From Lachnospiraceae bacterium UBA3638 (GTDB lineage: Bacteria > Bacillota > Clostridia > Lachnospirales > Lachnospiraceae), in contig DFKT01000050.1 of NCBI GenBank assembly GCA_002373595.1, positions 1 to 22,135 on the forward strand: DNA of 22,135 bases, read 5' to 3'. The position numbers were made by a program, and so were the translations under genes. The notes under the pieces were generated by a model. The model did not search any database. It was given only the letters and a program-made list of their open reading frames with translations, and was not told the DNA's origin. Below, one piece after another: positions 10,062 to 17,937 of the stretch. How positions within the stretch are numbered: the stretch's first letter is position 1; the number at the start of each line of letters is the position of its first letter.

Positions 10062-10085
10062 ACAGAAAAGATCAGTCTTTTCTGT
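10062..10085 (+). promoter_or_regulatory. Perfect 10-bp stem hairpin between cheB and cheA
   Basis: ACAGAAAAGA (10062-10071) and TCTTTTCTGT (10076-10085) pair fully around a TCAG loop. No U-run follows the 3' arm; instead a second CAGAAAA copy (10086-10092) runs into the cheA ribosome-binding site. The 3' arm could therefore pair with either copy (TTTTC with GAAAA around TGTCA). It may stabilise or process the mRNA between the genes, or tune cheA initiation. It does not look like a terminator. Confidence 0.6.
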
Positions 10086-10094
10086 CAGAAAAAT

Positions 10095-10100
10095 GGAGGA
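10095..10100 (+). promoter_or_regulatory. cheA ribosome-binding site that fixes the start
   Basis: GGAGGA lies 7 bases before the ATG at 10108. An in-frame upstream ATG at 10093 overlaps this site and has no good Shine-Dalgarno sequence of its own, so 10108 is the better start and the protein begins MDVSQYLEIF. Confidence 0.8.
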
Positions 10101-10107
10101 TTGCAAT

Positions 10108-12264
10108 ATGGATGTCAGCCAGTATCTCGAAATCTTTCTCGATGAAACAAATGAACATCTGCAGAGTCTCAATACTCAGATCCTGAATCTCGAGCAGAAC
10201 CCCGACGACGAGAACACGATCAATGAGATATTCCGTGCGGCTCACTCTCTTAAGGGTATGTCCGGTACCATGGGATACAAGAGGATGCAGAACCTTACGC
10301 ACAATCTCGAGAATGTTTTCTCTGAGGTTAGAAGCGGAAACATTAAGGTTAAGCCGGAGATGATCGATATCATGTTCCAGTGCCTTGATGCTCTTCAGGA
10401 ATACACGGACAACATCCGCAATACTTCCGATGAGGGAACCAATGATAATGAGCCTCTTGTTAAGATGCTCGGCGATATTCTTGCAGGAAAGGCTCCTGAG
10501 GGTGGTTCCGCCGAAAAGGCAGCCGCACCCGCAGCCGAAGCACCTGCAGCAGAAAGTGCAGCACCCGCAGCTGAGGCTAAGAAGGAAGAAGGAGCCACCG
10601 ATAAGTGGAATCATATTCCTTTCGATGAGTCCCAGATCGCCGTCATGGGCGAGGCTTTAAAGCAGGGCAAGAACGTATACGGACTCAATGTAGTAGTAAA
10701 TGAATCGTGCGTACTTAAGGCAGCAAGAGCATTCCTCGTACTCAAGGCTCTTGAGGAAAAGGGAGAGATCCTTGCATCCATGCCTACAACGCAGGATATA
10801 GAAGATGAGAAGTTCGAGCAGGATTTCACGCTCGTAGTTATAAGCGATGCTCCGATCGAAGAGCTTATCAAAGTATCGGAAGCTGTTTCCGAGATCGATA
10901 AGGTAACCGGAGCTCCCGTTGATCTTGATAAAGCGGCAAGCACTCTTGAAGAGGAGAGCTCAGAGCCTGCACCCGCAGTAAGCGCACCTGCAGCATCCGC
11001 AGCACCCGCGGCAAGCGCACCCGCAGCAAGCGCACCCGCAGCAGCTGCTCCCGCCGCAGCCGCAGGCAATGCACCTGCTAAGCATAATGACAAGAAGGTT
11101 GCAAAGCCTGTTGCAAACCGCACAGTCCGTGTTGATATCGAGAAGCTCGACAGTCTGATGAACCTCGTCAGCGAGCTTATCATCGCAAAGAACAGCCTTG
11201 TATCCGCAACGACGGGAAGTGCAGAGAATTCATCTGCATTCAACGAGCAGATCGAGTACCTCGAGAGCGTTACCACCAGCCTTCACGAGTCGGTCATGAA
11301 GGTTCGAATGGTTCCCATCGAGAGTACTGTAAGTAAGTTCCCTCGTATGATCAGAGATCTACAGAAGACTCTCGGCAAGAAGATGGAACTGTACATGACC
11401 GGTGAAGATACCGAGCTCGACCGTACCGTTGTCGACGAGATCGGCGATCCCCTCATGCACCTGCTCCGTAACTCCGCTGACCACGGTCTTGAGTCGGCAG
11501 AAGTTCGTGCAGAGCGCGGCAAGCCACCTGTAGGAACCATCTTTCTCAACGCATTCCAGGAAGGAAACAATGTCATCATCGAAGTAGGCGATGACGGTAA
11601 CGGAATCGATGTTGAGGCAGTTAAGAATAAAGCAATCGAAAGAGGCGTCATCACTCCCGAACAGGGCGCTGTCATGAGCGACAAGGAGATAATCAACCTT
11701 CTGTTCAACGCGGGATTCTCCACTGCCAAGCAGGTTACCGATATCTCCGGAAGAGGCGTAGGACTTGACGTTGTTAAGTCCAAGATCGAATCCCTGAGCG
11801 GTGAAGTCAGTGTAAAGAGTACCCTCGGAGTCGGATCCACCTGGACCATCAGACTTCCTCTTACTCTCGCTATCATCCAGACCCTCATGGTTGTTGTCGG
11901 AGATGAAAAGTATGCGATCTCGCTCGGCTCCATCGAGACCATCGAGACTATCGCATCCAACGATATCAAATTTGTTCAGAACGAAGAGGTCATCAACCTT
12001 CGCGGAACCGTTATCCCTCTTATCAGACTTAACGAACTCCTTGAGGTTGAGAGCCAGCCTTCCGAGGACGGAAACCTCATCGTTGTCATCGTCAAGAAGG
12101 GCGATAAGATGGCAGGTCTTGTTATCGACTCCCTCGTAGGCCAACAGGAGATTGTTATCAAGGCACTCGGCAAGTACATCAAGAAGGTTAAGTTCATAAG
12201 CGGCGCTACCATCCTTGGAGACGGTGAAGTTGCTCTTATCCTTGATGTAAATGCATTGCTCTGA
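10108..12264 (+). CDS. cheA: CheA, chemotaxis histidine kinase
   Basis: Central kinase that phosphorylates CheY and CheB in response to receptors. All five domains are visible in 718 residues: P1 Hpt (1-105) with phospho-site H46 in RAAHSLKGMSG; a first Ala/Pro linker; P2 (about 166-265) that docks CheY/CheB; a second Ala/Pro/Ser linker (about 285-330); P3 dimerisation (VDIEKLDSLMNLVSELI); P4 ATPase with N box LLRNSADHGLE, G1 GDDGNGID, F box GFSTA and G2 GRGVGLDVV; and P5 CheW-like (about 585-718). The start is set by GGAGGA at 10095. The second linker holds tandem 15-base repeats that could vary in length. cheW follows after 45 bases. Confidence 0.98.
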   Translation: MDVSQYLEIFLDETNEHLQSLNTQILNLEQNPDDENTINEIFRAAHSLKGMSGTMGYKRMQNLTHNLENVFSEVRSGNIKVKPEMIDIMFQCLDALQEYTDNIRNTSDEGTNDNEPLVKMLGDILAGKAPEGGSAEKAAAPAAEAPAAESAAPAAEAKKEEGATDKWNHIPFDESQIAVMGEALKQGKNVYGLNVVVNESCVLKAARAFLVLKALEEKGEILASMPTTQDIEDEKFEQDFTLVVISDAPIEELIKVSEAVSEIDKVTGAPVDLDKAASTLEEESSEPAPAVSAPAASAAPAASAPAASAPAAAAPAAAAGNAPAKHNDKKVAKPVANRTVRVDIEKLDSLMNLVSELIIAKNSLVSATTGSAENSSAFNEQIEYLESVTTSLHESVMKVRMVPIESTVSKFPRMIRDLQKTLGKKMELYMTGEDTELDRTVVDEIGDPLMHLLRNSADHGLESAEVRAERGKPPVGTIFLNAFQEGNNVIIEVGDDGNGIDVEAVKNKAIERGVITPEQGAVMSDKEIINLLFNAGFSTAKQVTDISGRGVGLDVVKSKIESLSGEVSVKSTLGVGSTWTIRLPLTLAIIQTLMVVVGDEKYAISLGSIETIETIASNDIKFVQNEEVINLRGTVIPLIRLNELLEVESQPSEDGNLIVVIVKKGDKMAGLVIDSLVGQQEIVIKALGKYIKKVKFISGATILGDGEVALILDVNALL
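10981..11058 (+). repeat. Tandem 15-base repeats coding an Ala/Pro/Ser linker in cheA
   Basis: Two identical adjacent 15-base units (11014-11028 and 11029-11043, AGCGCACCCGCAGCA, coding SAPAA) are flanked by diverged copies at 10981, 10996 and 11044. They encode the flexible P2-P3 linker. Because the period is a multiple of three, slippage would alter linker length without a frameshift. Confidence 0.75.
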
Positions 12265-12309
12265 TAAACCCGATATCATTTACCGACTTAAGAAAGGAAG
12301 GTTACAGAT

Positions 12310-12819
12310 ATGGAAATGCTTCAGAATGCTCCGACAAATTCTATCGCCAATCTGCCGGATGACGGAGACGAGACCAAGATAGTCATTCAGACTTATCAGT
12401 ATATCGTTATCAGACTCGGTGATGAGGATTACGGAATAGATATCAACTTCATAGACAATATCGTAAGGATGCAGCATATCACTCGTATCCCCAAGGTATC
12501 AAGCTTCTTAAAGGGAGTTATCAACCTCCGTGGTGAGGTGATCCCCGTAATGAGTCTCAGAGTCAAGATGGGACTCGCGGACGATGTCATCGATCGTGCG
12601 ACCAGGATCATCATTCTCAAGACCGAGAATGAAGGAAACCTCGGAATCATGGTTGATGAGGTTAAGGAAGTCGTCACTCTTTCCGAGAATCAGATAGAGA
12701 AAGTAGGACATGATGCCGACGGAATCAAAGAGCAGTTTGTAAGCGCTGTCGGAAAGAACGGCAACCAGCTTATCTCACTCCTTGATCTGTCAATGATCAA
12801 TCTCGATGATACCAATTAA
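12310..12819 (+). CDS. cheW: CheW, receptor-kinase coupling protein
   Basis: SH3-like adaptor that links CheA to chemoreceptor arrays. The 169 residues have a polar N-terminal extension of about 25 residues, then a CheW domain: QYIVIRLGDEDYGIDI, RIPKVSSFLKGVINLRGEVIPVMSLR (family hallmark NLRGxVIP), IIILKTENEGNLGIMVDEVKEV and a final QLISLLDLS strand. GAAAGGAAGG lies before the ATG. It is in normal order after cheA; no CheV-type receiver is attached. Confidence 0.97.
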   Translation: MEMLQNAPTNSIANLPDDGDETKIVIQTYQYIVIRLGDEDYGIDINFIDNIVRMQHITRIPKVSSFLKGVINLRGEVIPVMSLRVKMGLADDVIDRATRIIILKTENEGNLGIMVDEVKEVVTLSENQIEKVGHDADGIKEQFVSAVGKNGNQLISLLDLSMINLDDTN

Positions 12820-12847
12820 TTGAAGTCCTCTAGTTAAGGGAGATTGT

Positions 12848-13471
12848 ATGGGTGATCTAACATTACAGGACGTTACCAGTAATTACTTTGACGTCCTCAA
12901 GGAAATCGGTAATATAGGTGCCGGAAATGCAATGACGGCGCTTTCCCAGATGCTCGGATGCAAAATAGACATGCGCGTTCCGCAGGTCGAACTTCTTGAC
13001 TTCTCCGAAGTCGGAGCCATCATGGGAGGTGAGGAGCAGATAATGGTCGGTGTATTCCTCGGAGTAGAGGGAGACATCACCGGAAGTATGCTTTTCCTTG
13101 TTGAGCAGTCCAGCGCCAAGCACCTGATCAATAAGGTCATGATGGGAATGGCCGATATGTCCAACGCCGAGTTCAACGAAATGGAACTCTCGGCTATGAA
13201 AGAGATAGGAAACATCATCACGGGAGCATATCTCAATTCGCTTTCGATGCTCACCAACCTGATGATCTATCCCACACCGCCTTCACTGACTGTTGATATG
13301 GCAGGAGCGATCCTTTCGGTTCCCGCTGTGGAATTCGGAATCTACGGAGATCAGATACTCCTCATCCAGTCTCAGTTCTTTGATGAGATCGAGATAGACG
13401 GATACTTCATTCTGGTTCCCGACATCGAATCTTACGCGAAGATTCTTTCTGCGCTCGGAATGCCTGTGTAA
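12848..13471 (+). CDS. cheC: CheC, CheY-P phosphatase
   Basis: Phosphatase that dephosphorylates CheY-P and also binds CheD, closing a feedback loop on adaptation. The 207 residues contain two complete copies of the active-site pattern [D/S]-x3-E-x2-N-x22-P: D15-E19-N22-P45 and S115-E119-N122-P145. Both sites therefore look competent, as in CheC rather than one-site CheX. Length and position before cheD match Bacillus/Thermotoga. AAGGGAG at about 12836 precedes the ATG. Confidence 0.97.
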   Translation: MGDLTLQDVTSNYFDVLKEIGNIGAGNAMTALSQMLGCKIDMRVPQVELLDFSEVGAIMGGEEQIMVGVFLGVEGDITGSMLFLVEQSSAKHLINKVMMGMADMSNAEFNEMELSAMKEIGNIITGAYLNSLSMLTNLMIYPTPPSLTVDMAGAILSVPAVEFGIYGDQILLIQSQFFDEIEIDGYFILVPDIESYAKILSALGMPV

Positions 13472-13508
13472 CCTGAAAATTCAACGCTTTTTTAATCGGG
13501 GCTAGATT

Positions 13509-13997
13509 ATGAGTGAAATTATAAAAGTCGGGATGGCGGACCTTAAAACATGCATACCGCCTAACGGGATCACGACTTTGGGACTCGGATCCTGTATCGG
13601 AATAGCTATCCGTGACAGAGCAAATAAGATCGGCGGATTGGCACACATCATGCTTCCGGATTCGACTGCCATTAAGGGCAGTACGCTTAATGTTGCAAAG
13701 TTTGCGGATACCGGTATCGTTGAATTGATCAAGCAGATGGAGAAGCTCGGCGCCGTAAAGAGCCGTATGGAAGCCAAGATAGCCGGCGGTGCAACGATGT
13801 TTGCGGTTTCCGGAAGAGCTGCAACGATGAATGTCGGCGAGAGAAATGCCGAAGCGTGCAGAGCTAAGTTAAAGGAACTTGGCATCAGGATAATAGCGGA
13901 GGATTGCGGTAAGAATTTCGGTCGTACCGTTATATTCTATCCTGAGACAGGTGAGTATGTGATCAAGTCAGTCGGTCAGGGAGAATACAAGATCTGA
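13509..13997 (+). CDS. cheD: CheD, receptor glutamine deamidase
   Basis: Deamidates chemoreceptor glutamines and forms a complex with CheC. The 162 residues show the Cys-hydrolase triad by spacing to the Thermotoga enzyme: T23, C29 in GLGSCIGIAI and H46 in GGLAHIMLP. The GGA motif region (KIAGGATMF) and the C-terminal NFGRTVIFYPETGE follow. The ribosome-binding site is non-canonical (GGGG at 13498-13501). The TGA overlaps the ATG of the next gene (ATGA-type), so the two are coupled. Confidence 0.96.
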   Translation: MSEIIKVGMADLKTCIPPNGITTLGLGSCIGIAIRDRANKIGGLAHIMLPDSTAIKGSTLNVAKFADTGIVELIKQMEKLGAVKSRMEAKIAGGATMFAVSGRAATMNVGERNAEACRAKLKELGIRIIAEDCGKNFGRTVIFYPETGEYVIKSVGQGEYKI

Positions 13998-14287
13998 TGA
14001 AGAGAAAACTCCTTCCGCTTACACTTATGCTCATAGCGGGACTGATCACAACGATCATTACGTTTATAGACGGATATTCAATTACCGGCAAACTGCTCGC
14101 ACTTCTTATTACCTTTTTTGTTTTCTATCTGCTCGGCGCGACTATAGTTAAGATCCTTGACTATTTCGACCGGGAGAATGAGAAGAGTAAGGAAAAGGAA
14201 GAGCAGGAGAATCAGGATGCCGTTGTTGTAACAGAAGGCGAAACCGAGGACATCCCTGTACCACAGGGTGAAGAGGAAGCTACCTAA
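13997..14287 (+). CDS. Small two-helix membrane protein between cheD and sigD (unknown function)
   Basis: I do not recognise a named family. The 96-residue product starts with a basic MKRK, has two hydrophobic helices (about 6-23 and 30-52) joined by a short polar turn (IDGYSITGK), and a charged cytoplasmic tail rich in Glu/Lys then Asp/Glu (about 53-96). By the positive-inside rule both ends should be cytoplasmic. Its ATG overlaps the cheD stop by one base and sigD starts 12 bases downstream, so it is made in step with these genes and is probably linked to motility or to placing a partner at the membrane. No enzyme motif is visible. Confidence 0.75.
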   Translation: MKRKLLPLTLMLIAGLITTIITFIDGYSITGKLLALLITFFVFYLLGATIVKILDYFDRENEKSKEKEEQENQDAVVVTEGETEDIPVPQGEEEAT

Positions 14288-14299
14288 GGGGTTTTTTGA

Positions 14300-15073
14300 A
14301 TGGACGAGACTGCCAGAAAAAATCTGCTTGAAGAGTATTCAAAGACTCGCTCCCCCGAATCCAGGGAGAAGCTTATATTGGAATACGCTCCTCTTGTAAA
14401 GGTCGTAGCCGGCAGACTTTCAATGTATCTCGGATACAATGTCGAATACGAGGATCTTTGCAGCTACGGAATATTCGGACTTATCGATGCCATCGACAAG
14501 TTCGATATGATGAAGGATGTTAAATTCGAAACCTACGCAAGTCTGCGTATCAGAGGTTCGATACTTGACCAGATCCGCAAGATGGACTGGATTCCCAGGA
14601 CTATCAGACAGAAACAGAAGCAGATAGATACCGTGATCAAGCAGATCGAGCAGGAGCAGGGACGTGCGGCTACCGATGCGGAGATCGCACAGGCTCTTGG
14701 TATCACGGATGATGAATATACCGATTGGCAGTCACAGATGAAGATAACGGGACTCGTAAGTCTCGACGAATTCATGGAGTCCGGCAGCGATGTTGTTTCC
14801 ACTCCGGGCAATTCAACGACTGCACATTTCACAGGTCCCGAGGAGAATATCGAGAAGCAGGAGCTCGTTAAGATGCTAAGCGATGCGATAGAATCTCTTA
14901 CGGACAAGGAGCAGAAAGTCATTACCCTGTATTATTATGAGGAGCTTACTTTAAAGGAAATCGCTAACGTTCTCGAAGTATCCGAATCCAGAGTATCACA
15001 GCTTCACACCAGAGCCATCGGTAAGATGAAGGGCAAACTCGGACCCTATATGGGACTTTTAACCGATAGATAG
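14300..15073 (+). CDS. sigD: Flagellar sigma factor SigD/FliA (sigma-28)
   Basis: Directs RNA polymerase to late flagellar, motor and chemotaxis promoters. The 257 residues follow the sigma-28 pattern: region 2 (LILEYAPLVKVVAGRLSM, EDLCSYGIFGLIDAIDKFD, FETYASLRIRGSILDQIRKMDW-IPR), region 3 (about 100-160, with DAEIAQALGI) and region 4 (ALTDKEQ-like SLTDKEQKVITLYYYEELTLKEIA, then the DNA-binding LEVSESRVSQLHTRAI). AAGGGG at 14286-14291 serves the ATG. No flgM anti-sigma gene is in the window. Location late in the fla/che operon fits the Bacillus logic where distance from the promoter limits SigD level. Confidence 0.97.
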   Translation: MDETARKNLLEEYSKTRSPESREKLILEYAPLVKVVAGRLSMYLGYNVEYEDLCSYGIFGLIDAIDKFDMMKDVKFETYASLRIRGSILDQIRKMDWIPRTIRQKQKQIDTVIKQIEQEQGRAATDAEIAQALGITDDEYTDWQSQMKITGLVSLDEFMESGSDVVSTPGNSTTAHFTGPEENIEKQELVKMLSDAIESLTDKEQKVITLYYYEELTLKEIANVLEVSESRVSQLHTRAIGKMKGKLGPYMGLLTDR

Positions 15074-15087
15074 AAAGGCGGGCGGTT

Positions 15088-16677
15088 ATGGCAAATGCAT
15101 ATTTTAAAATTGTTGCGACACCAACCGGATTCGGCATTAAATTTTTCCCTGCAACTGACGGCGGTTCACCGTTGGAACTTCAGGAAGTTCTGAGTTATCT
15201 TGATTCCAACAAGATCACTTACGATCTCGCATCAGTAAAACAATCTATACTCGATCCTTCTGAGCATACGCTTACCATAGGGGTTGGTGAGTGCCCCAGG
15301 ATCCGTGAGAATTATAAGTTCTCTATGTCGGAAGATTTCATGACTGCAACTGCCAGATTCTACCCCCCTTCGGATACCGGAGAGAGAATGAGCGAGTTGG
15401 AGTTTCTCAACGATCTTTCCTATAAGCAGATAAAGTTCGGTATCCAGAATGAGATCATCACCAGGATGTTCTCTTCGGGCGGAATCTACTGCACCGACCT
15501 GGTCGTTGCAAAGGGTCAGCCCCCCAGACACGGTACCGATGCCAAGATAGAATATTTCTTTAATACCGATCTTCATGCAAAGCCTGAATTAAACGAGGAC
15601 GGAACGGTTAACTTCTTTAATCTGAATCTGGTCAATCCCGTAACTGCTGGTCAGGAACTCGCAAGGATCACTCCTGCAGATCCCGGAGATCCCGGAACCA
15701 CTATCACCGGAGCACCGATCAAACCCAGAGATGTTAAAACTCTTCGTCATGAGTTCGGTAAGAATATCACGCTGTCCGAGGACAGACTGTCAATCTATTC
15801 CGATGTCAACGGACTGGTTACTCTTACCGGCGGATCGGTATTTGTATCCAATGTCTATGAAGTCGAGAATGTAGATACCTCAACCGGTAATATAGATTTT
15901 GTCGGAAACGTGCAGGTAAACGGCAACATTGCTACCAATTTCCAGGTCAAGGCCACCGGCGATGTTATCGTCAAAGGCGTTGTCGAAGGTGCTAATGTTG
16001 AAGCCGGAGGTAATATCATCATCGCCCGCGGAATGAACGGTATGTCCAAGGGAGTTCTCCGTGCGGGCAATAATATTGTTGCCAAATTCATTGAGAATGC
16101 TACTGTATCGGCTGCAGGTTATGTACATACGGAGTCAATACTTCACAGTAATGTTGTTTCCGGTGCTGAAATAGTAGTTTCCGGCAAGAAGGGATTCATT
16201 ACAGGAGGTCGTGTTCAGGCAGAGAGTACTATCGAATGCAGGACTCTCGGAGCCGTAATGGGAGCGTCAACTGTCGTTGAAGTCGGAGTAAATCCCGAGC
16301 TCAAGGCTGAGTTTATCAAGCTTCAGAAGGAAGTTGCCGAGATCGTACAGGCTATCAAGACGGCGCAGCCCGTTATACAGAATTTCATGGAGAAGAAGGC
16401 AAAAGGTGTCAGATTCACTGCTGACCAGCTTGCATATGTCAGACAGCAGGCGGCTTCTCTCGAAACCAATAAAACCGCACTTACCGAAAAGAACGCAAGG
16501 ATGCAGGAGATATCCGCTGTATTCGATCCTTCCAAGAAGGCAGAGGTATTGGTCAGCGGAGAGGTTTATCCCGGAACTACCATTATCATCGGTGATTCGT
16601 CCATGAATGTAAAGGACAGTTATCAGTATTGCCGCTTTGTACGCAAGGATGGCGAAGTCAAGATGGCACCGCTCTAA
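15088..16677 (+). CDS. FapA/DUF342 family protein (flagellar assembly protein A-like)
   Basis: Member of the DUF342/FapA family. The N-terminal ~180 residues form the FapA alpha/beta part with the DUF342-typical PPRHGTDAKIEYFF stretch and PGDPGTTITG. A right-handed beta-helix-like middle follows (about 225-400), with repeated turns of the pattern GNI...VNGNI..., GDVIVKGVVEGANVEAGGNIII. A coiled-coil segment follows (about 400-475) before a short beta end (VLVSGEVYPGTTIIIGDSSM). The gene is 14 bases after sigD, with AAGGCGGGCGG upstream. Members are often near sigD/motility genes, but the molecular role is poorly defined. Confidence 0.85.
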   Translation: MANAYFKIVATPTGFGIKFFPATDGGSPLELQEVLSYLDSNKITYDLASVKQSILDPSEHTLTIGVGECPRIRENYKFSMSEDFMTATARFYPPSDTGERMSELEFLNDLSYKQIKFGIQNEIITRMFSSGGIYCTDLVVAKGQPPRHGTDAKIEYFFNTDLHAKPELNEDGTVNFFNLNLVNPVTAGQELARITPADPGDPGTTITGAPIKPRDVKTLRHEFGKNITLSEDRLSIYSDVNGLVTLTGGSVFVSNVYEVENVDTSTGNIDFVGNVQVNGNIATNFQVKATGDVIVKGVVEGANVEAGGNIIIARGMNGMSKGVLRAGNNIVAKFIENATVSAAGYVHTESILHSNVVSGAEIVVSGKKGFITGGRVQAESTIECRTLGAVMGASTVVEVGVNPELKAEFIKLQKEVAEIVQAIKTAQPVIQNFMEKKAKGVRFTADQLAYVRQQAASLETNKTALTEKNARMQEISAVFDPSKKAEVLVSGEVYPGTTIIIGDSSMNVKDSYQYCRFVRKDGEVKMAPL

Positions 16678-16692
16678 ATCGGAGAACGGAAA

Positions 16693-17010
16693 ATGGCTAT
16701 TACCGATATCGGTTCAATAACAAGAATACAGGATTTTTCGATCATCAAGCACAACGAGGATATGAAGCCTGCGCTTGATCAGGCTATTGCGGGCCAGGAG
16801 ATGCAAAAGCACTCCGTGGCACAGTCCGAAGAGGTGGTCGAAGCTGATACTTCCGATTGGTACCGGAGACGTGAGGACGCTTCCGAAAAGGGAGACAACG
16901 AGTATGCCGGGGATGGCGGCGCTCACAGAAGAGACCCTCATGAGAAACAAAAGCCTGCCGACCAGGTTGTTGTAAAAGGCAGACCCGGCGGATTTGATAT
17001 AAAGATCTGA
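16693..17010 (+). CDS. Small hydrophilic protein of unknown function next to FapA
   Basis: I do not recognise this family. The 105 residues have no membrane segment and no signal peptide. An N-terminal mixed segment (ITDIGSITRIQDFSIIK) is followed by a polar, probably disordered middle very rich in Glu, Asp, Arg and Gly (DWYRRREDASEKGDNEY), and a short hydrophobic-basic C-terminal motif (GRPGGFDIKI) that ends the protein abruptly and may bind a partner. GGAG upstream of the ATG and 15/19-base gaps on either side place it firmly in the operon between FapA and the SwrB-like gene. Its codon choice looks like the neighbours. A real gene is likely, a function cannot be given. Confidence 0.7.
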   Translation: MAITDIGSITRIQDFSIIKHNEDMKPALDQAIAGQEMQKHSVAQSEEVVEADTSDWYRRREDASEKGDNEYAGDGGAHRRDPHEKQKPADQVVVKGRPGGFDIKI

Positions 17011-17029
17011 TTGTTTTGAGGAGAATGAA

Positions 17030-17929
17030 ATGTCAGGAATCGAGATAGCCCTCCTTATAGTGGGGGCTGTGATTTTTGTTTTGAGCTTTCTTATCCCGGT
17101 CAAGAAGGATGAAGCGGACGGAGACCTTAAAGCTATTGTGAGCGAAGAGGTCCACAGCCGTATGGAGACAGAGGTGGAACAGCTCAGGAAGCATGTTGAC
17201 TCCGTCGTTGATGAGGCTGTAGAGTATGCTCAGGAGAAGACCGAGAGAAGCCTCGAGAGGATCTCAAATGAGAAGATAATGGCGGTTAATGAGTATTCGG
17301 ATACCGTGCTTGACGAGATCAATAAGAATCATAAAGAGGTCATGTTCCTCTATGATATGCTCAACGATAAGCAAAAGGAACTCAAAGAGACCGTGAACGA
17401 GGTCAATCAGGTTGCCAAAGCTGCCGAAGAAACGGCTAAGGAAGCTGCTCTTGCCTCAAGCACTGCAGGCGGTGAAAAGGCAGAAAAGAAGCCTGAATTC
17501 GAAAGCCTCGGAGGCAAGAGAGTCACCGTAAAGACCGTGCTCGGTGAATCGAAGCCCGAAACCGCCAGTCCTGCATCGGGAGTCATCGCTCCTCCTAAGG
17601 GAACTCTGAAGGAGCCCCTTGTAAGTAAATTCAACTGGGCTCAGATGGCTGTGGAAGAAGCGGGAAGTGCACCTGCAGAGGAAGAGACTGTTCGAGTCAC
17701 ACCTCCTGCAGACAGTGCTGAGGTAAAGGAAGCATTCACACCGTCAGCTCCGGAAAAAGCAGCACCCCGTGTGCCCGATAACGAAGGAACGGTAAAGGCA
17801 CCTCAGGCAATGCTCAGGACGCAGATACTTGATATGTACAAGGAGGGAAAGACCTCCGTAGAGATAGCAAAAGCACTCGGAATAGGAGTCGGTGAAGTTG
17901 AACTTGTCATCGGACTTCACGGGAAATAA
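17030..17929 (+). CDS. SwrB-like/DUF6115 membrane-anchored coiled-coil protein
   Basis: The 299-residue product has an N-terminal membrane helix (about 4-22, IEIALLIVGAVIFVLSFLI), a long predicted coiled coil (about 35-145, heptad-like Glu/Lys/Val pattern), a Pro/Ala/Glu-rich flexible middle (about 150-255), and a compact C-terminal helix-turn-helix-like motif (ILDMYKEGKTSVEIAKALGIGVGEVELVIGL). That tail matches what I recall of DUF6115 proteins. In Bacillus, swrB sits at the same spot, after sigD and before rpsB, has an N-terminal membrane helix and promotes export-gate activation. I infer a SwrB-type role from position and architecture, not from alignment. GAGGAG at 17018 serves ATG 17030; a nearby ATG at 17025 is out of frame. 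Confidence 0.68.
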   Translation: MSGIEIALLIVGAVIFVLSFLIPVKKDEADGDLKAIVSEEVHSRMETEVEQLRKHVDSVVDEAVEYAQEKTERSLERISNEKIMAVNEYSDTVLDEINKNHKEVMFLYDMLNDKQKELKETVNEVNQVAKAAEETAKEAALASSTAGGEKAEKKPEFESLGGKRVTVKTVLGESKPETASPASGVIAPPKGTLKEPLVSKFNWAQMAVEEAGSAPAEEETVRVTPPADSAEVKEAFTPSAPEKAAPRVPDNEGTVKAPQAMLRTQILDMYKEGKTSVEIAKALGIGVGEVELVIGLHGK

Positions 17930-17937
17930 TACAGATA

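Noticed and set aside
10093..10107. cheA start at ATG 10093
   Set aside because: This ATG overlaps the GGAGGA site that fits ATG 10108 and lacks its own ribosome-binding site.
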